64,000 nucleotides of DNA from Prostheceraeus crozeri (GCA_907163375.1 CAJQUW010005288.1:176827-240826); one strand, 5' to 3'. Shown: positions 21,591-35,105, counted from the stretch's first letter. Notes: generated from the letters alone by a model not told the origin. Numbers and translations are program-made.

Positions 21591-21765
21591 TTCGTCGCAT
21601 TCGAAATCTTCATTCGGGTACTTCATTTTCATTTTTCAATAGATTTAGAAACCTCAACGGGCCTTAAGCATTTCATCGTTTTATAATTCAATATTACTTA
21701 CTTACTTAAATGCTTCCTCGTTTTCGTCCTTGTCCACGTTGAACAGGGTCAGACGGTAAATGAAG

Positions 21766-21956
21766 CTTTAACGTCACTACTCCCCAATGCTGGGGACTTG
21801 GACGCTACTGACATAGTCAGACTTTTCTGGAGTGTCGTGGTACTTTTAGTTCGGATGCCCTTCCTGCCGACTTCCAATAATACTTTCGGGGCTCGACCTC
21901 TGGATCAAAAGATCGCTAGGCCAAGCACATAATAACTGTGCCACGGCGACCACATT
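21766..21956 (-). mobile_element. tRNA-derived SINE copy
   Basis: Read on the minus strand it begins GTGGTCGCCGTGGCACAG, has a B-box-like GGTCGAGCCCC, the GAAGTCGGCAGGAAGGGC body core and a GGGGAGTAGTGACGTTAAAG tail. It is homologous to the SINE copies at 23648-23840, 26688-26870 and the split copy at 12007-14496. Confidence 0.85.
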
Positions 21957-23647
21957 GTAATTCACCATTAGAAACATGATTTTCAAAATTTCAGTTCCGC
22001 GTATCTGCATTTCAGATTTTCATTTTCCATGTTGAATCTCACAGTTTAGATAGAACTATCCATTAGTGCAAATCGCTATGAATAATAAAGCAAAAATAAA
22101 AAGAGTGAAATTCTAGAATGTCTACCAAACGGATTCTTCTGTTCATATATTGCCTGCATGCATAGTCACACTGGAGGACCATTTTTCCAGTCATATTAGT
22201 CATCACTGGATTTTTTCAAACAACAAAATGTTGAAGCACGCAAGTTATCGAATAGGGCGAATTTAAATCTTCTACGGTTTCCATTGGAACTACTTGATCA
22301 GAATTCGGTGGCATCCATGGTAATACGAAATCCATTGAAAATGCAAGTGAATAGAAATAGGGATATACTGTATTTTTCACCATTGCAATCACTGCAGGAT
22401 TCACGAGCAGAAGGTGTAGACATATGCTTGTGTATGCATGAGATGTACAATTAGAGGTACATTAAATATATTGTACGAGCGACTGTTGAGGTAAACGGGA
22501 CTAGAGAACTACAGGCAGCATGAACCTGGTGCCGCTGAGGGAAGTTCGAACGACGGAAAGAAGTCACAATAAGAGCAGGGCATGCATAATAAGAATCATT
22601 GTAGGTCAAAAATAATTGATACATAGAGTACAGGAGATCGATTAAAAGGTATACAGTGTATCGTAGAAGGCAGCTTAGCTCAATTCAAAATATCAGATAA
22701 TTAGGATTCACTTTCTATATTATGCAAGGCAATCTGATAGCCTTTCGGGTATTCTACCCAGTGAATTGAATTCGAATATCATAGCTCGTTAACAGACGAA
22801 TTTAATTGGAATCAATTGAGTACAATGAATCAAATAAATATGAAATCAGTTGAGAAATTTGCTGATGTATTGTCTTTGAATCTTCACAAATAGTGGATTT
22901 TCAGGTCCGGTCAGAACTTGTTTTTGTTCAGAAATATTAGGCCCAAGCCCGACTTGACCCGTGGACCGCCGGGTCTCTTACAAGTCTGAATAGATCTACG
23001 GCTATCTTGAAAGGCTTATACTGCACATTGTAGGCATTGAGTCAGGCGTTATTTCCAAAAGATTTATGAATGTGCTGATCTGTGACAGCTTAGTAGGGCT
23101 ATTTGTCAGATTTCAGGCCAAATGCTTAGCTTGAATTATGAATATATCAATAAACTAAAAAACACACTGATCAAGCAATCCTTATGAGAAACTTATAAGA
23201 GATTATAAATGACAAACTTGATCATTTGACGAATTTTATGGCGAAAGAGAAACATTCATTTCTTGATTTCGCTTATTTGAAATGAATAAGCGAACATTTC
23301 ATAAAAACACATGCAACAATTTTTATTTCCTCTAGACATTGAACCACTGCTATTATCGAATATAAAAGATCTTCTTTTCTCATGCAAGCACTTCCGACAT
23401 TATTGATTATTGTCTTTCGCTTGACAAAACACAGCGACAGTGACGAGCTAAATGAAAAAACCTAAAATAATCTGACCTATCATTTCACAGAGTGTTCCGT
23501 TGCAATGTTATACAGCGACCTTGACATATGCTTGTCCATCATTTTAAATTACTTTTAGATGGAGAACATTTCTTCTCATGTCTTAAATGAAATCAAGGGC
23601 AATAAGCTGCTTAAAAATTCCTTGTTGTGCTTCATTCTTCGGAAAGG
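21957..23647. other. Noncoding, nothing identified
   Basis: No gene or repeat can be supported. A GC-richer patch near 22940-22980 (AAGCCCGACTTGACCCG) resembles the end of a short transposon, but I found no partner for it. Confidence 0.45.
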
Positions 23648-23840
23648 TTTTTTTTACGTCACTACTCCCCATACTTGGGGCTTGGACGGTGCTGACATAT
23701 TCAGACTCATAAAGCGTTGTAGCACTTTTAGTCCGGATGCCCTTCCTGCCGACTTCCAATGACACCCTCGGGGTTCGACCTCTGGACCAAAAGATCGCTA
23801 GGCCAAGCACTTAACCACTGTGCCACGGAGACCACAGTGG
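23648..23840 (-). mobile_element. tRNA-derived SINE copy, best preserved
   Basis: On the minus strand: head GTCTCCGTGGCACAGTGG with A-box, B-box-like AGGTCGAACCCC, core GAAGTCGGCAGGAAGGGC, GGCATCCGGACTAAAAGTGC, and a 3' A8 tail (T8 at 23648-23655 on the plus strand). Intact pol III boxes and the A-tail make this the reference copy in the window. Confidence 0.88.
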
Positions 23841-26687
23841 CAATGGTGACTAGGTAAAAAAAAGGTAAATGGAGCAAATTCAAAGTTTGCATTGATAAAT
23901 TGCTAATACTAATTTAGTACAATAAATGAACACATGGCTATATCATTCAAGTATACATTGCATCATTTGAGAAATATGTTCATTGCGTAAATTATCTTAT
24001 AAAAATCACTATCATTAACCCAATCATCTGAAATTTTCATGTTGAGTTCCGTTATCCCGTCGGATGTACCGCTAAATTACGTTTGCGGATAATTTTATCT
24101 CATAGCATCTCTACTAGGGACCCAAATCATCGTCCAAGCATGTGCTTCCTAGCATTAGGTGTGTCGCATGCGTGGTGGCATTATGATCGAAATTAACCAG
24201 AAACTAAACGGATGATGATTTCCTGATAACAAAATCACTAAGTTAACGTTTACAAATATTCGCATTTCAATCACGTCATCAGTTCAACTATCATTAGAAT
24301 TCGGATGTATTTGCAATAAATTCAATCATTCGCATCGTATGATTAACTAACAGAAATTGATAATCTAAGATCGGATGGTGACTCAATTACACGTCTCTCT
24401 ACATTTTGAATCTAGTTGGTTATTCGCACATTTCGGGTCGGTATCTTTCCGGTCACGGGATGGATATGCTTAAGCATGTACGGAAAGTGGGATGATATGG
24501 CAATGCTTTGCCCCAATAGTCGTCTCTACACTGACAGCCTACTTGGTTTTCGCCGATTTGAAGTACAAAAATTTAATTCAGATAAGCTGCAGGGTTACTA
24601 ATTTTTCTACCACATTTTTACACAACTGCGCCAAGAACTGTTGTCATGAAATATATCAGCATTGCCTCAAGCACAGAATTAAATATTTTGTTTATCTGCT
24701 TCGGTTTGCTAGAAGTGTGATTAATACGAAATGGACGGCACATTGAGGAACCTATTAGGTGGGCAAAAAGGAATTCCTAATACCTTACAGAGATAGGAAA
24801 AAAAGTCGTGCGTCGCTTGCGGATTAATGTGAGTTCCAGCAAAGTGCTTCGATTGCCAAAATTCCTTCAGATTCGAAGAATTCAGATCATTGCCCACACG
24901 TTTTCTCCATAATGTTGGCCCTTCCGATCATTATTAAAGAAAGTAGCAGGCGTAAGAAAATTAGTTCACTTGAGGATTTCACATTCTCTCCTCGGCATTG
25001 CTCACTGTATAGTGTATACATTGAATCGAAGCCAAGACAGGGATGTGTGTTTTGGTGTGTGCGAAGTGATATTACAGCACGCACGTATCTCTCACTGGCT
25101 CTGGTGTCCCCTGCTGGCAGCTTATTGTTTGCCATTTCCAATAGCAAGCGATACACGAATTATCCATTCGAGAAGGAGCAAGTTGTCAATTCTGTGATGT
25201 GCCATTTCGATATTAAGGTTGCATACAATTCTTCCTTTCTAGGAAACCGAAGCGCGCGCAGATGAATCTAATTCGGTGCCCTCAAGGGATGATTAGCAAA
25301 CAATAGAAAACACATCATTATTTGTCAGTCAGTCTACCTCATAATTCAAAATATTGCACTACTGTAGCAGTAGAGCATTTATTATTTCAATATACAAATG
25401 CTTTCTTTTTTCCCTATCGTTGAAAAATAAACTAAATGACTACTGAACGTAGGCTCAGATATAAGACAGCGATATTTTGAAATAAGTTTGAAGACTTAGA
25501 TGGATATGTTTCGATTGTACTCAGATTTTGATTTAGAGTAAACGTCCCTTGTAGTCATATCGCTTTCCAGTTAGGTACCCACTGCTTGAAATCAATGGAA
25601 TTAAGTAATTGAAGTGGAATGCTTTATTATTTACAACTATTTTTACTATATCATGAATATTATGAGCAACATTCCCCTCATCTTGCTGGAAATCTCTGTA
25701 ATAACTGCACAGCTACTCCAATACTTAATATCGCATTTGATGATTCGGTGAAGAGGGTCACACATTTGTTTACCAAATTTGAGGATGGCCCGAAAACGAG
25801 AAGTGCACACGATTGCAATTTTCAGCGAAGTCTTCCAGGCGTAAGGACAATTGAGAATAGTCGCCTGAGTGGCTGATAGGCCTCGCTAATAAAATGCCGA
25901 TCGAATACATCTACACCTCTCGTTTTCGGGTTTTTCAAAATAAGCAAACGCGTCATTGAGTCATACCAAACATGACGGAAGTCACGAAGAGCCTATCTAA
26001 TCGAGAAATTAAATTACCGATATTACGTCATGCCACCTGTAAATTAAAACAATGAATTAAAATAATCTACCTACGTCCGCCGAACACACAGAAGTAGTGA
26101 AGCAAAAAGTAATTCAGATAAAGATAAATGATAAGAATCAAATAATGGAACACATAAAATAAAACAAAATGAAATTAAAAATTCCTTCATTATCCATGTA
26201 CATGTAGACGTTCCGTGCGATTGTACGTACGTAGTATTAACGATATCTATGCACTGCTTGCTGTGACAAATAAGCAATTGATCATTGTTATGCTGATCAA
26301 ATACTTGATTATTCTTGCAGCATGTCACATAGAGAGCAAGCGGGGACCTGACAATTAAGATGGTAGCGGATGAATACTTATTTCTATAAATTTGCGCCTT
26401 TCAAACAAAACAATAGTACACTTGAGGGAGCTCACCAGAGTAAAGAAATTACAAATAATTTGAATACAATTGAAAGTTCATTGTTTACTGCCAAAAGGCT
26501 GTAGACCTGTAGTCGATCTAATATAATAATCGGTCTGTTTATCAAGTTGTTGTGGACTAAGACTAACCTGCTGAAAAATGAGCATTTGCTTGTAGTGGAA
26601 GAATTACGGTGGTTTGCCAATCTCATGCTGATAATTTGTTGATGAGGAAGTATACTCAAGAACCAAATGCTGTGATTGCAGGTGAAG
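23841..26687. other. Noncoding, nothing identified
   Basis: Several open frames of 60-117 codons occur on both strands around 24900-25270, overlapping each other. None has a recognisable domain or biased composition that would support a gene. Confidence 0.45.
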
Positions 26688-26870
26688 TTTTTAACGTAAA
26701 CACTACTCCAAACCCCCTCCAGGACTTGGACGGGACTATAACTATCATATTCTGCTACAGATTATGATATCTACGTATATTCTAGATGCCCTTTCTGCCG
26801 ACTTCCAATGACATTTCTGGGGATCGATCTAATAACGCAACAGTACACCACTGTGAAACGGAGACCGCCA
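26688..26870 (-). mobile_element. tRNA-derived SINE copy, degenerate
   Basis: Retains the GAAGTCGGCAGAAAGGGCAT core and a poly-T/ACGT end on the plus strand. The head is strongly mutated and the B-box is poorly preserved. It is older than the copy at 23648-23840. Confidence 0.75.
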
Positions 26871-27820
26871 AGACCCACTGCAAGAGGCATGTAAAATAAG
26901 TAGGCCTACATACTGAGATTTTTCACGAAATGTCTAATCTGCCAATTTTCGACGTTGTGAAAAAGAAAGGAATGAGAAAGACATCTTCCTCATCAGAAGC
27001 AGGAGTGAGCAGCATCTCAGGATCTTTATGAGATGAAATAGATCAATACATCAATTGCCTAAGACAGCTTCCTCAAACATTTGTCGATGCATTTCTCGAT
27101 GGATTAGACTAATCAAGAAGTGGGCATAGTAGAAGCAGCACGGGTTCCATCCCAAACATCAATATATAAGAGCAATGCTGGAGAGCCACTGAAGCATATT
27201 AAACAGACCACATGCACGTTCGAAAAGTTACCTGTCTTGATCATATGGATCAAAAGGAGCTTTGCTAACTCGATTGCCGTTGTTTCTTTCGCATGTCATG
27301 ACGACTTCTGAAAAAAATCAAAAAATTGAAAGATAACTGCGGTCATCAATATTTAATCAAAAATCACGCTCAAGTAACATTGAGATATCGCCCAAAAGTG
27401 ATCGAGATAAAGACCATTTGAGGAAAAAGTCAAATTATGCAATGTCACACAAAATCGCTTGACTACATGCATATGTAACCTAGGACAGATCTTTTATTCG
27501 TGAAAGTATCATCTAACGATAAATTGTTTAAAAATATGGTGAGAAATATGTTGTAAGAAATTAATAATGATATTTAAACTCCCTGCCACACCGAATGTAA
27601 AATACTTAAATCATAAAGATAATATGATGAATTATAAGTCAAAATAAATTCTATAAACTAAATAACGCTTATAAGTTAGATTACAAATTAAATGCTTAAA
27701 CTAGATAGTAAATGAATAAAAGTTGACCGCGAGAATCATTTGAGCATATAATTAAACTGCAGCTTGCATTCACTTGGTCGAAGGGCGTTGCCAGGTTCAA
27801 AAAGTCAGGGCGGAAACACT
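26871..27820. other. Noncoding, nothing identified
   Basis: A possible old coding relic lies near 26930-27110, but its frame is interrupted and it matches nothing I can name. Confidence 0.4.
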
Positions 27821-27990
27821 GTTGGATAATTCGAATGGTATTGCGAAACATCTTTCATCTGATCAATGGATTGCGTGGGAACGGGAATAAAGATGCAACA
27901 ACATTGTTGGATAATTCGAATGTTATGCGAAACACTTTATATTTAATCAATGGATTGTGTGGAAATGGGAATAAATCAACAGCGGGGCCT
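27821..27990. repeat. Two-unit tandem repeat of about 85 bp
   Basis: GTTGGATAATTCGAATG occurs at 27821 and at 27906, each followed by a CGAAACA...TCAATGGATTG segment and a GGAATAAA end. The units differ by point changes and a one-base indel. A short frame runs across both units, but there is no sign that it is a gene. Confidence 0.8.
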
Positions 27991-29180
27991 GCCAGATCAT
28001 CTAATGAAATAATGTTTACCTGAGATCAATACATCGTCCGACGGAAAATGGCAAGAAGATAATCCTACTCCCACAGCCAATCCCACGTCAGGAAACGGAG
28101 AAGTGTTGCGAACTTACAAGAAGATACATCCCTGTGGATTAATCGTGCAGTGAAACTAACACTTATATAAAGACTGTAATATTTCTAACCTACGACTCAC
28201 TCGGAGCTTTTGAAGAACTCATAGTTGATTTAGATTGAAATTGTGAACTTGGTAAGTGTCTTTCCTTCGGGCAGGAGTTTGCATGAACTGGTTCACAAGG
28301 ACTGAAATCTTTACCGGTAAAGTAAAGTGTCGTCAAGTCCGTTTTCTTGGAAATGAGAAAATCTTGTAATGCTATTGAATAAATTCTATCTTTCCTAATT
28401 TGCTTTAAAGATAATCTTCACATTTTTTCGGGTCATATTGTGTCTCAAGGATCCTGAGCGGTTCAGGTCCAAGTGCTAGTTATCTTTAGGAGATTTCTAA
28501 AACTAAGTTGAATTTATTATTATATTGGCGAGGCACGGTTGCCGCCACGGTTTCTAGTTTTGGTACCTCCTTCAGATACGTACGTATATTTGGAAGAAAA
28601 ACCTTCCAAATATTACACATATACTAGTTAATTAATCAAACCGATAATATAGAAATTTGATGAATCGCTGGAAAACATTCAGTCGTGAAAAATAGTTGTA
28701 TTCCATCTTCAAAAGAATATGCGTGATTCAAATTGCCGACAAGTACGTAACCTAAATTCAAGATATTATTCTCCTACTATATTCTACATTATTACTGGCA
28801 GATTGATTTGCAATATTTTCCATCATTCAATTTTGTCTAACATATAAGCGATGTGGGCACATCAGATTTACCGTATTTCCCACTGTTATATAACGGCTGC
28901 AGTTAATTCTCGGTAATCTAATTACACCATGTGTACATAAACAGATATCATGATCTCCGGTCATAATCATGACTGTCGTTTCAATTACGTATTTAATAAT
29001 ACACAACACTGTAATTGTTCAGTTAACTTCTCACTTCCGTTGAATCTCACCCCCTATTGGATTATACAGCGTGTAGCAAGATGCATCAGCGCTTATTCAT
29101 AGTATACTGTATCTTCCCACGTCTATGTTCGAAGTTTTTTTCGATGAAGTTACTTTCAACATGATGGGTATTCAACTACT
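27991..29180. other. Noncoding, nothing identified
   Basis: No supported gene, RNA or repeat. Confidence 0.5.
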
Positions 29181-29899
29181 GCACTGGCAAAAAACCCGCC
29201 GTCAGCGGGCGACTGTTTCGAAGGATACAAACCGGCCGTCGCCCGGGCACTTTGGAAAAATGAATAATTATTAGAAAGCCGATTTTTTAAAACAGATCCA
29301 TTTTGTCAAACAAATAGGCCTACTATTTCTTGTATTTCAACAATCCAAAAAACAAAAGCTACACATGATAAAACACTAGATGCACCACAAAGGTACGAAA
29401 CAAGGGTACGAAACTTGTCTAGTGCTGCAATGCACCAATAGTCATTTTTTTGGGGGAGGGGGGCTCAGTCCGCATGTCATCCTTATTGCCTCTCTGTAGT
29501 TGTTTCGTCCTTCCGTGTCCTCGTATTCGGAGGTCGAGGCTTCCATGCATTCTTCATAAGAGCTGTCTGATTTAAGTCCTTTGCCATGGTAGTTCACTCA
29601 ACGTCATCCTGAGTAGGAGCTATTCACAGAATGACGCTATGCGCACGAGGTACGTCTTCTGATGGCTACTTTTACTTGATTTCTGATGCTCAGTGAAATT
29701 GACACGCTTCACATAGGAATTCACAGGGGACTGTTCAGAGTAGCTGTTGATCTAAGTACTGTAGTAGAAATAAGTAGTGAAGAAAAAATTGGCTGAATTC
29801 TTAGGCCTTGAAGCACTAGCCTCCAGACAATTAATTTAGAAACCGGCCACCGGCCGCCCCGGAGAATGTATAATTGACCGGCTTTTTTGCCAGCAGTGT
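29181..29899. mobile_element. Non-autonomous hAT-like element, about 0.72 kb
   Basis: The left end reads ACTGCACTGGCAAAAAACC. The right end, reverse-complemented, reads CACTGCTGGCAAAAAAGCC. Just inside both ends are CCGGCC-rich segments (29233 and 29843). CACTG ends with A-tracts suggest hAT, but I do not see a clear 8-bp target duplication. The interior is noncoding and includes a G-run near 29452-29464. Confidence 0.6.
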
Positions 29900-32167
29900 C
29901 TTTACATTGCCAGCGTTACAGTAAGCCATTAGCTTCAGATGACTTGTCGCTAAGATAGCTGGATACCCAATCACGAAAAAGGAACTTCATTGGAAATACT
30001 TTGAACACAACCGAAGAAAGTTGCAGTACGGCAACAGATAAAATAGAAGCGGTTCATAACGCTGAACAGAAGGTTAAGAAAAACGGCTTCAATGACAAAT
30101 ATTTTGAACAGAAATGAAAGGGAAGTGTGATTACAATACTAATAAAAACATTAATTTGTCCATGTCTTTTATTAATGACAGTTTAAATCGAAAAACCAAT
30201 TGTTAAATTCGTAAAAAAATCTTTGCGCTCGTGTGGTAAATACTGCTAGTGCTACCTAAATTCGCACACGCGCGTGTATTCTAGTAAATTAGTGTGAATG
30301 ATTGTTCCATAGGTATGGTAAGAAGGCTTAATTTGAGACTTCATGATCTTCAAGATCGAACATTACCATTATCAGAAAATTTGATTGCTTGATTCATGGA
30401 AATGCTTTGCCAATTTTTGCAATATTGTAAATAGATTTGTGTCAAATGCACTGGGATACAGATGCTTGATAGGACGGAAAAGGGCGAAGGAAGAGAAAGA
30501 CGGATGTAGAAAAGGAAGGAATATATGACCTTGAATCCTGTACATCGTGTGAATGTGGGAAAGATCAATACATGTCATCCACCCAATCAAACCTTCCAAA
30601 ACAACTTAGATCCAAAAATTGTTGGTTAATTCCATACGCGTCTGAGTGAAGGACGAAATTCTATAATGCGCTCTTGTGACAAGCATTGAGAATAGGTACA
30701 TCAAAACTGCTCCCAAGGGGTCCATGGAACACTACTAAAAAAATTACACCAACTACAGAAGCTTGAAGATTAATGAATCTGTGTTAATGCCCTGATGATA
30801 GCTGTGCATATGCTGTCTTATCACTACACCTTCAGTTCTCCCGCAAAACAAAATTGAGGTTAGTGATGAAGAGTTCAAAATTGTTCCAGCTTCTTGTTGC
30901 CTTAGTGACATTGGACAGTCATGTGGTTATAGGAATCTGTGATGTGAATGAGTTCTAGTAAAAAATTTCAGAGAACTCAATACCGTTTTAGTGTTTAGAG
31001 GGCCCCAGAGCTAGTTTGATGGACACGGGTCAAACTGCTAAATCTTGATTCTATATCAAATGACATAACCAAAATCTACTGATTCAGTCATTTCTCGGCT
31101 GGTTCAGATAATTAATTATACATTGTGACGATTGGATACACATTCGTATTTATCAAAAAATGTACTTTCTATCGCTTGATGTATAATATGCTATAACACG
31201 AAATGATCCATAAGTCTTGTATTCTGCTTGAATATGCAACATATCACGTGCGAAAAATAAGTGCTCTTGATCATAAGATGAATCTCTCAAAATGAGAGAC
31301 AAACTATGATAAAAAATTATTATATGAATTACATGATATGAACACAAAACCTCCAATATTATTACCCGGAATTCATGTGCATTTGACACATCTTAATCGA
31401 ATTTCACAGACATTGAGATTTTCTAAGAACATAATGCATCAATGTTAGCATGATTTGAATCTTAGATATAATTAGTTCAAATGGTAATTTTGATTTTGTC
31501 GATCAGGATAATGCTAAAAAAGAAGATATCACAAAACAAAACAGAGCAATGCAAATAATGATTATGTCAATTTACGATTCGACATAGAAAATCGCTTCAA
31601 GAATTACCGACATCAAAATCGATGTTTTTTGTGAAGTTATGCAAAAAGAGAGTCTCTCAATAAACGAACAACTCTCTAATAAACGAATCAAGCATCTCCA
31701 TCAATAACCGCCGATGATCATCGAACTCGTTCAGATGTTCAAAAGCTTGGACAACAGTAGAAAAAATATTTCGTCATTTAATCGAGCAGTCAGTATGTGG
31801 CGACGCTTTTCTTTTTATTTACTGCTTGATGCTCTTCAATATTTGACAATATGATTAAAAACGTCTTGTCAATTTCAGTCCACATATCCTTGGAGCATTC
31901 CAGACTGTTGTTGATCAGTTGTACTCCGGTGGCAACAGCGCATGTGCGATCATGGAGAAGCTTATCAACCTGACCTAGTTTTAGGAGGACATGGTGTGCA
32001 ATGTAAGCGATGAACATCAACCTTCTTCAGCGAATTTGTTTGAGAAGTTCGAAAAGACACAGATCTCAGACCTACGGTATATTTTTTTACAGAATTTTCA
32101 CCCCTAGCATAGCTATGAGTCATGAACGAAGCTAGGGGTTACTCAATGAAAAAGTAATAAATTGCAT
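29900..32167. other. Noncoding, nothing identified
   Basis: Only short overlapping frames are present, with no recognisable motifs. Confidence 0.5.
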
Positions 32168-32169
32168 TA

Positions 32170-33956
32170 CAGTCGAGACTCGCTGTAACGAACCTCACGG
32201 GATCCATGTAGAAGGTTCGTTATAGCGAGGAAGGGGTTATAAAACATGTTTTTGAGCTCAAAGATCCTGCTGATTTTGAATAGCGTCGTCTAAAGTACAC
32301 TGGGTGCATTATTCTTTTACCTTTTTTGTTGCAGACTTTAAAATTTGAATAACTTACGTTTATGCATTTCAAATAGTGTACTACTAATAATAGCATGAAA
32401 TTATTGAATCGATGAAAAACGCGCATTGCTATTGGTGCAAAATACATTATGCATGCACATGGCAAGATTTTCCAATACAGAGCGATTTCTGCTCATGACT
32501 TCCCTCTGCATTCGTGCAGACGTCACTGTATAAGTTGATAATTTAAATCCAGTAGATGCAGAATCTTAATACAGTAGAATTCGCATATATCGGCTTCGGC
32601 TATATCGGCGGTTCGTCTATATCGGCGGTTTCTTTTTGTCCCGGCAGAATTTCCTATCTTTTCCATATAATCGAGTTCGCTTATATCGGCTTCGGCTATA
32701 TCGGCGATTCGCCTATATCGGCGCATTTTCGCTGTCCCTGACAGAAAAAAATTCGTTTATAACGGCGGATTTCCTGGAAATCCTCAGGCGATGTGTTTTG
32801 CCTAGAAGAGTCACTAGAATGACAGTATATGTGGACGCGGATGGCTGCAGATTCTGTTAGGACTATCCGATTCTAACTATTCTAGTGGCATGTGAAAATT
32901 TAGATCTTCTACAATTCATCTCGATCATGTTTGGGGGTTTGATCAAAATTGTGGAATCTAGCAGCCGAGGAAAGATAACTAGGCTTGCCACTGTATCTCA
33001 CTGATAATTCTCACATAATTAGTCTTTCATTCGACGTGATGATTGCATTGTTAACGCCTTCACCTACGATGCTATTGTCAGACCTGACTTAATGACTGTT
33101 GCGTCATCAAAGGAGCACAAGCTACCGTCGAAAACATTGTTGAGTTCGATGCATGTCCTCTCTCTAGACAGAAAGCGGCTCGCCACCCCATCCATATCTA
33201 TGGTTTCGCCAGCACGTGGCTCTTAGCAGCGTCTTGATTTATGCATACTCTTCTTTGTTTTGTGCTTCATATAGCAGGTAAGCATGTAGGCATGAAGAAG
33301 CTTGAATCTTCTTGATTCAAAAAGCATACTCAGTTTTCGACAAACATAGTGATATCCGGCTTGCGATACTTACGTTGCAAGCATCAGTTCAGAAAGGCAC
33401 AATTTTTAGAAATCTATTCAATACATAGACACAATTACATGTGCATGCACTGTACATGTTGGACAATAAGTCAATATGTACATGTATTTAAGTATAGCAA
33501 CGCAATAATTCATGAATCAATACACGTATATACATTGTATGATGCATGGCATGATCTCAGAGCTCGTGTAGATTTCACAAAACTTCAAAATTCAGGGAGT
33601 TCGCATATATCGGCGGTTCGCGTATATCGGCGGTTTTCGTCTGTCCCTTGAGGCGCCGATATATGCGAATTCTACTGTATTTTTGTGCGAGTTTTCGATG
33701 TGACTTCCAATAGTACAATCCAGCTGTATCGGCTTTATAGCATAGATTTGATCACGAGAGTAGTTTTCAGTCACGATGATACGAGTCAGTTTGGGAATAT
33801 AAAATTCAAGCGTTTCATTTCCGCATGATCTGGAATCAACAACATTTTTTCTGTATATTCGATTCCTATTAAAGATAACGAATGGGAGCCCATGGAAAAT
33901 GTTCGCTATCGGTGAATTTTCGTTGTAGAAGGGTTCGTTATAACGAGTCTCGACTG
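32170..33956. mobile_element. Outer TA-flanked pogo/mariner-like MITE
   Basis: The left end CAGTCGAGACTCGCTGTAAC pairs with the right end, which reverse-complements to CAGTCGAGACTCGTTATAAC. TA dinucleotides flank both ends (32168-32169 and 33957-33958). Inner GTTCGTTATA motifs repeat near both ends. CAGT...ACTG termini with TA duplication fit the pogo/Tigger or mariner group. No transposase is encoded. Excluding the nested element (32572-33677), the element is about 0.68 kb. Confidence 0.85.
32572..33677. mobile_element. TATATCGGC-iteron MITE, copy 1, nested in the outer MITE
   Basis: CAGTAGAATTCGCATATATC at the left is mirrored by GATATATGCGAATTCTACTG at the right, with TA flanks at 32570-32571 and 33678-33679. 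The motif TATATCGGC is repeated about seven times in the left 160 bp and several times near the right end, forming subterminal iterons. A second copy lies at 56705-57844. No transposase is encoded. Confidence 0.9.
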
Positions 33957-33984
33957 TATTCTAAGTAGAGAAAAGAAAAAAACA

Positions 33985-34650
33985 GATCTTCTATTATGAT
34001 TAAGCTGTTCCCATCAGAAACCTGTTCGCACGCCTCTTGAGAGTATCAAGATTGCATTGGTCAGGGAGAGTGGTCTGGGGAAGCTGATTCCAAAGTTGTG
34101 CCGTGCGAACAAAAATAGCTTTACGAGCGACTCACAGTACGTGCACGTTCTAGGCTTGCATGAAGTATGTGAGTGCATCAGCTCTGTAGAAAATCCCAGG
34201 TACGCACTCATTTACTGCAGAGCTGCGTATACCGAAATAATATCTTTAGAAGGGACTGAGTGAAGCAACATCCCGTCTGACGGAGAGCGACTGCAAGTTT
34301 TTCACCCATAAGATTCTTGACACGTTTCTCAACCCGTTCAAGGAGGTTAAAATGTGTTTACGGGTCACCGGCCCACAGATGAAAACAATACTCAACCAGA
34401 GGACGAATAATGGACTTGCAAAGATAGCATGCAGTCTGTGGTGGAAGATAGCTGCTGGCACGATAGAAACTATCAATGCGTTGAGCTGCCTGCTTGCTGA
34501 TTGACTAGATGTACAGTTTCCATGACATGTCCTTCGCAACCGCCAATCCAAGGAAGAAGATGGAAATATTGTCCTCTGATCCTATTGTCTGACATCTTAA
34601 TGCTATGATGATCATCATCTCCTTTAAGTCGTGAGTGCAGAATACTCAGA
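33985..34650 (-). pseudogene. LINE reverse-transcriptase C-terminal fragment (CR1/Jockey type)
   Basis: The minus strand encodes, with interruptions, FLGLAVAKDMSWKLYI, then SISKQAAQRIDSFYRASSYL, LCKSIIRPLVEYCFHLWAG, LLERVEKRVKNLMGEKL and a terminal LKRRANRF block. This is the thumb and C-terminal region of CR1/Jockey-like non-LTR reverse transcriptases, where the usual pattern is FLG..I..DLSW..HI, A..RL..L.RA..Y, IRP..EYC..VWAG, L..LLDRVQRRA. It is 5'-truncated, carries several stop codons and frame changes, and ends about 30 bp from the outer MITE. Confidence 0.8.
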
Positions 34651-35105
34651 GTTTTTGAGCATAAATTCTCAAACTTTCATCAATTTTTAACTAACCAGTT
34701 GCAAGAGACTTTTACGGGACCATTGTTGAAATTGATGCTGCCATTTCAGTGATTGCGACTAAATTAATTTTATATGCTGATCTCTTATGTTGAAATGAGA
34801 CTTTTTTCATCATCCCTGCCTCACCTAAGGCACGAAGCCATACTAGTAAGATAAGGTTAGGAAAGAAACCTCTAGTGAGAGCAGTGGCAACTTCCGAGCT
34901 GGACAAAAACGAACCACAGACTTTCTGCACTTCCACACCGAAGCGCGGCCCTTAAACAGCTGAGCCACAGCTCTGTGAGTTGAGCAAGCTTACCATCTCC
35001 ATCCTCCATACATGTGCTTGACTGGATTAGAAGTTACATACCTTGCTGAGCTTCAGCTTCCATCGCTTTACACCGTTTGACGTTGGACGTAGCAGTTCAA
35101 TCATG
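34651..35105. other. Noncoding, nothing identified
   Basis: No supported feature. A GAGCCACAGCTCTG palindrome-like patch near 34964 is too short to interpret. Confidence 0.45.

Noticed and set aside
24887-25265. Overlapping open frames of 75-117 codons on both strands
   Set aside because: They overlap in three frames with no domain, no compositional support and no homologous copy in the window. Chance frames are the simpler explanation.
26930-27311. Possible coding relic with an acidic DEIDQYINCLRQ-like segment
   Set aside because: The frame is interrupted, no family motif is complete, and the resemblance to a hAT C-terminal segment is too weak to annotate.
33592-33774. Short frames with repeated YIGG/YIGA-type peptides around the TATATCGGC motifs (also 32556-32741)
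   Set aside because: They are translations of the DNA iterons of the MITE and not protein repeats under selection.
34246-34551. 101-codon minus-strand open frame as a gene
   Set aside because: It is the wrong frame of the LINE reverse-transcriptase fragment at 33985-34650; the recognisable motifs lie in the neighbouring frame.
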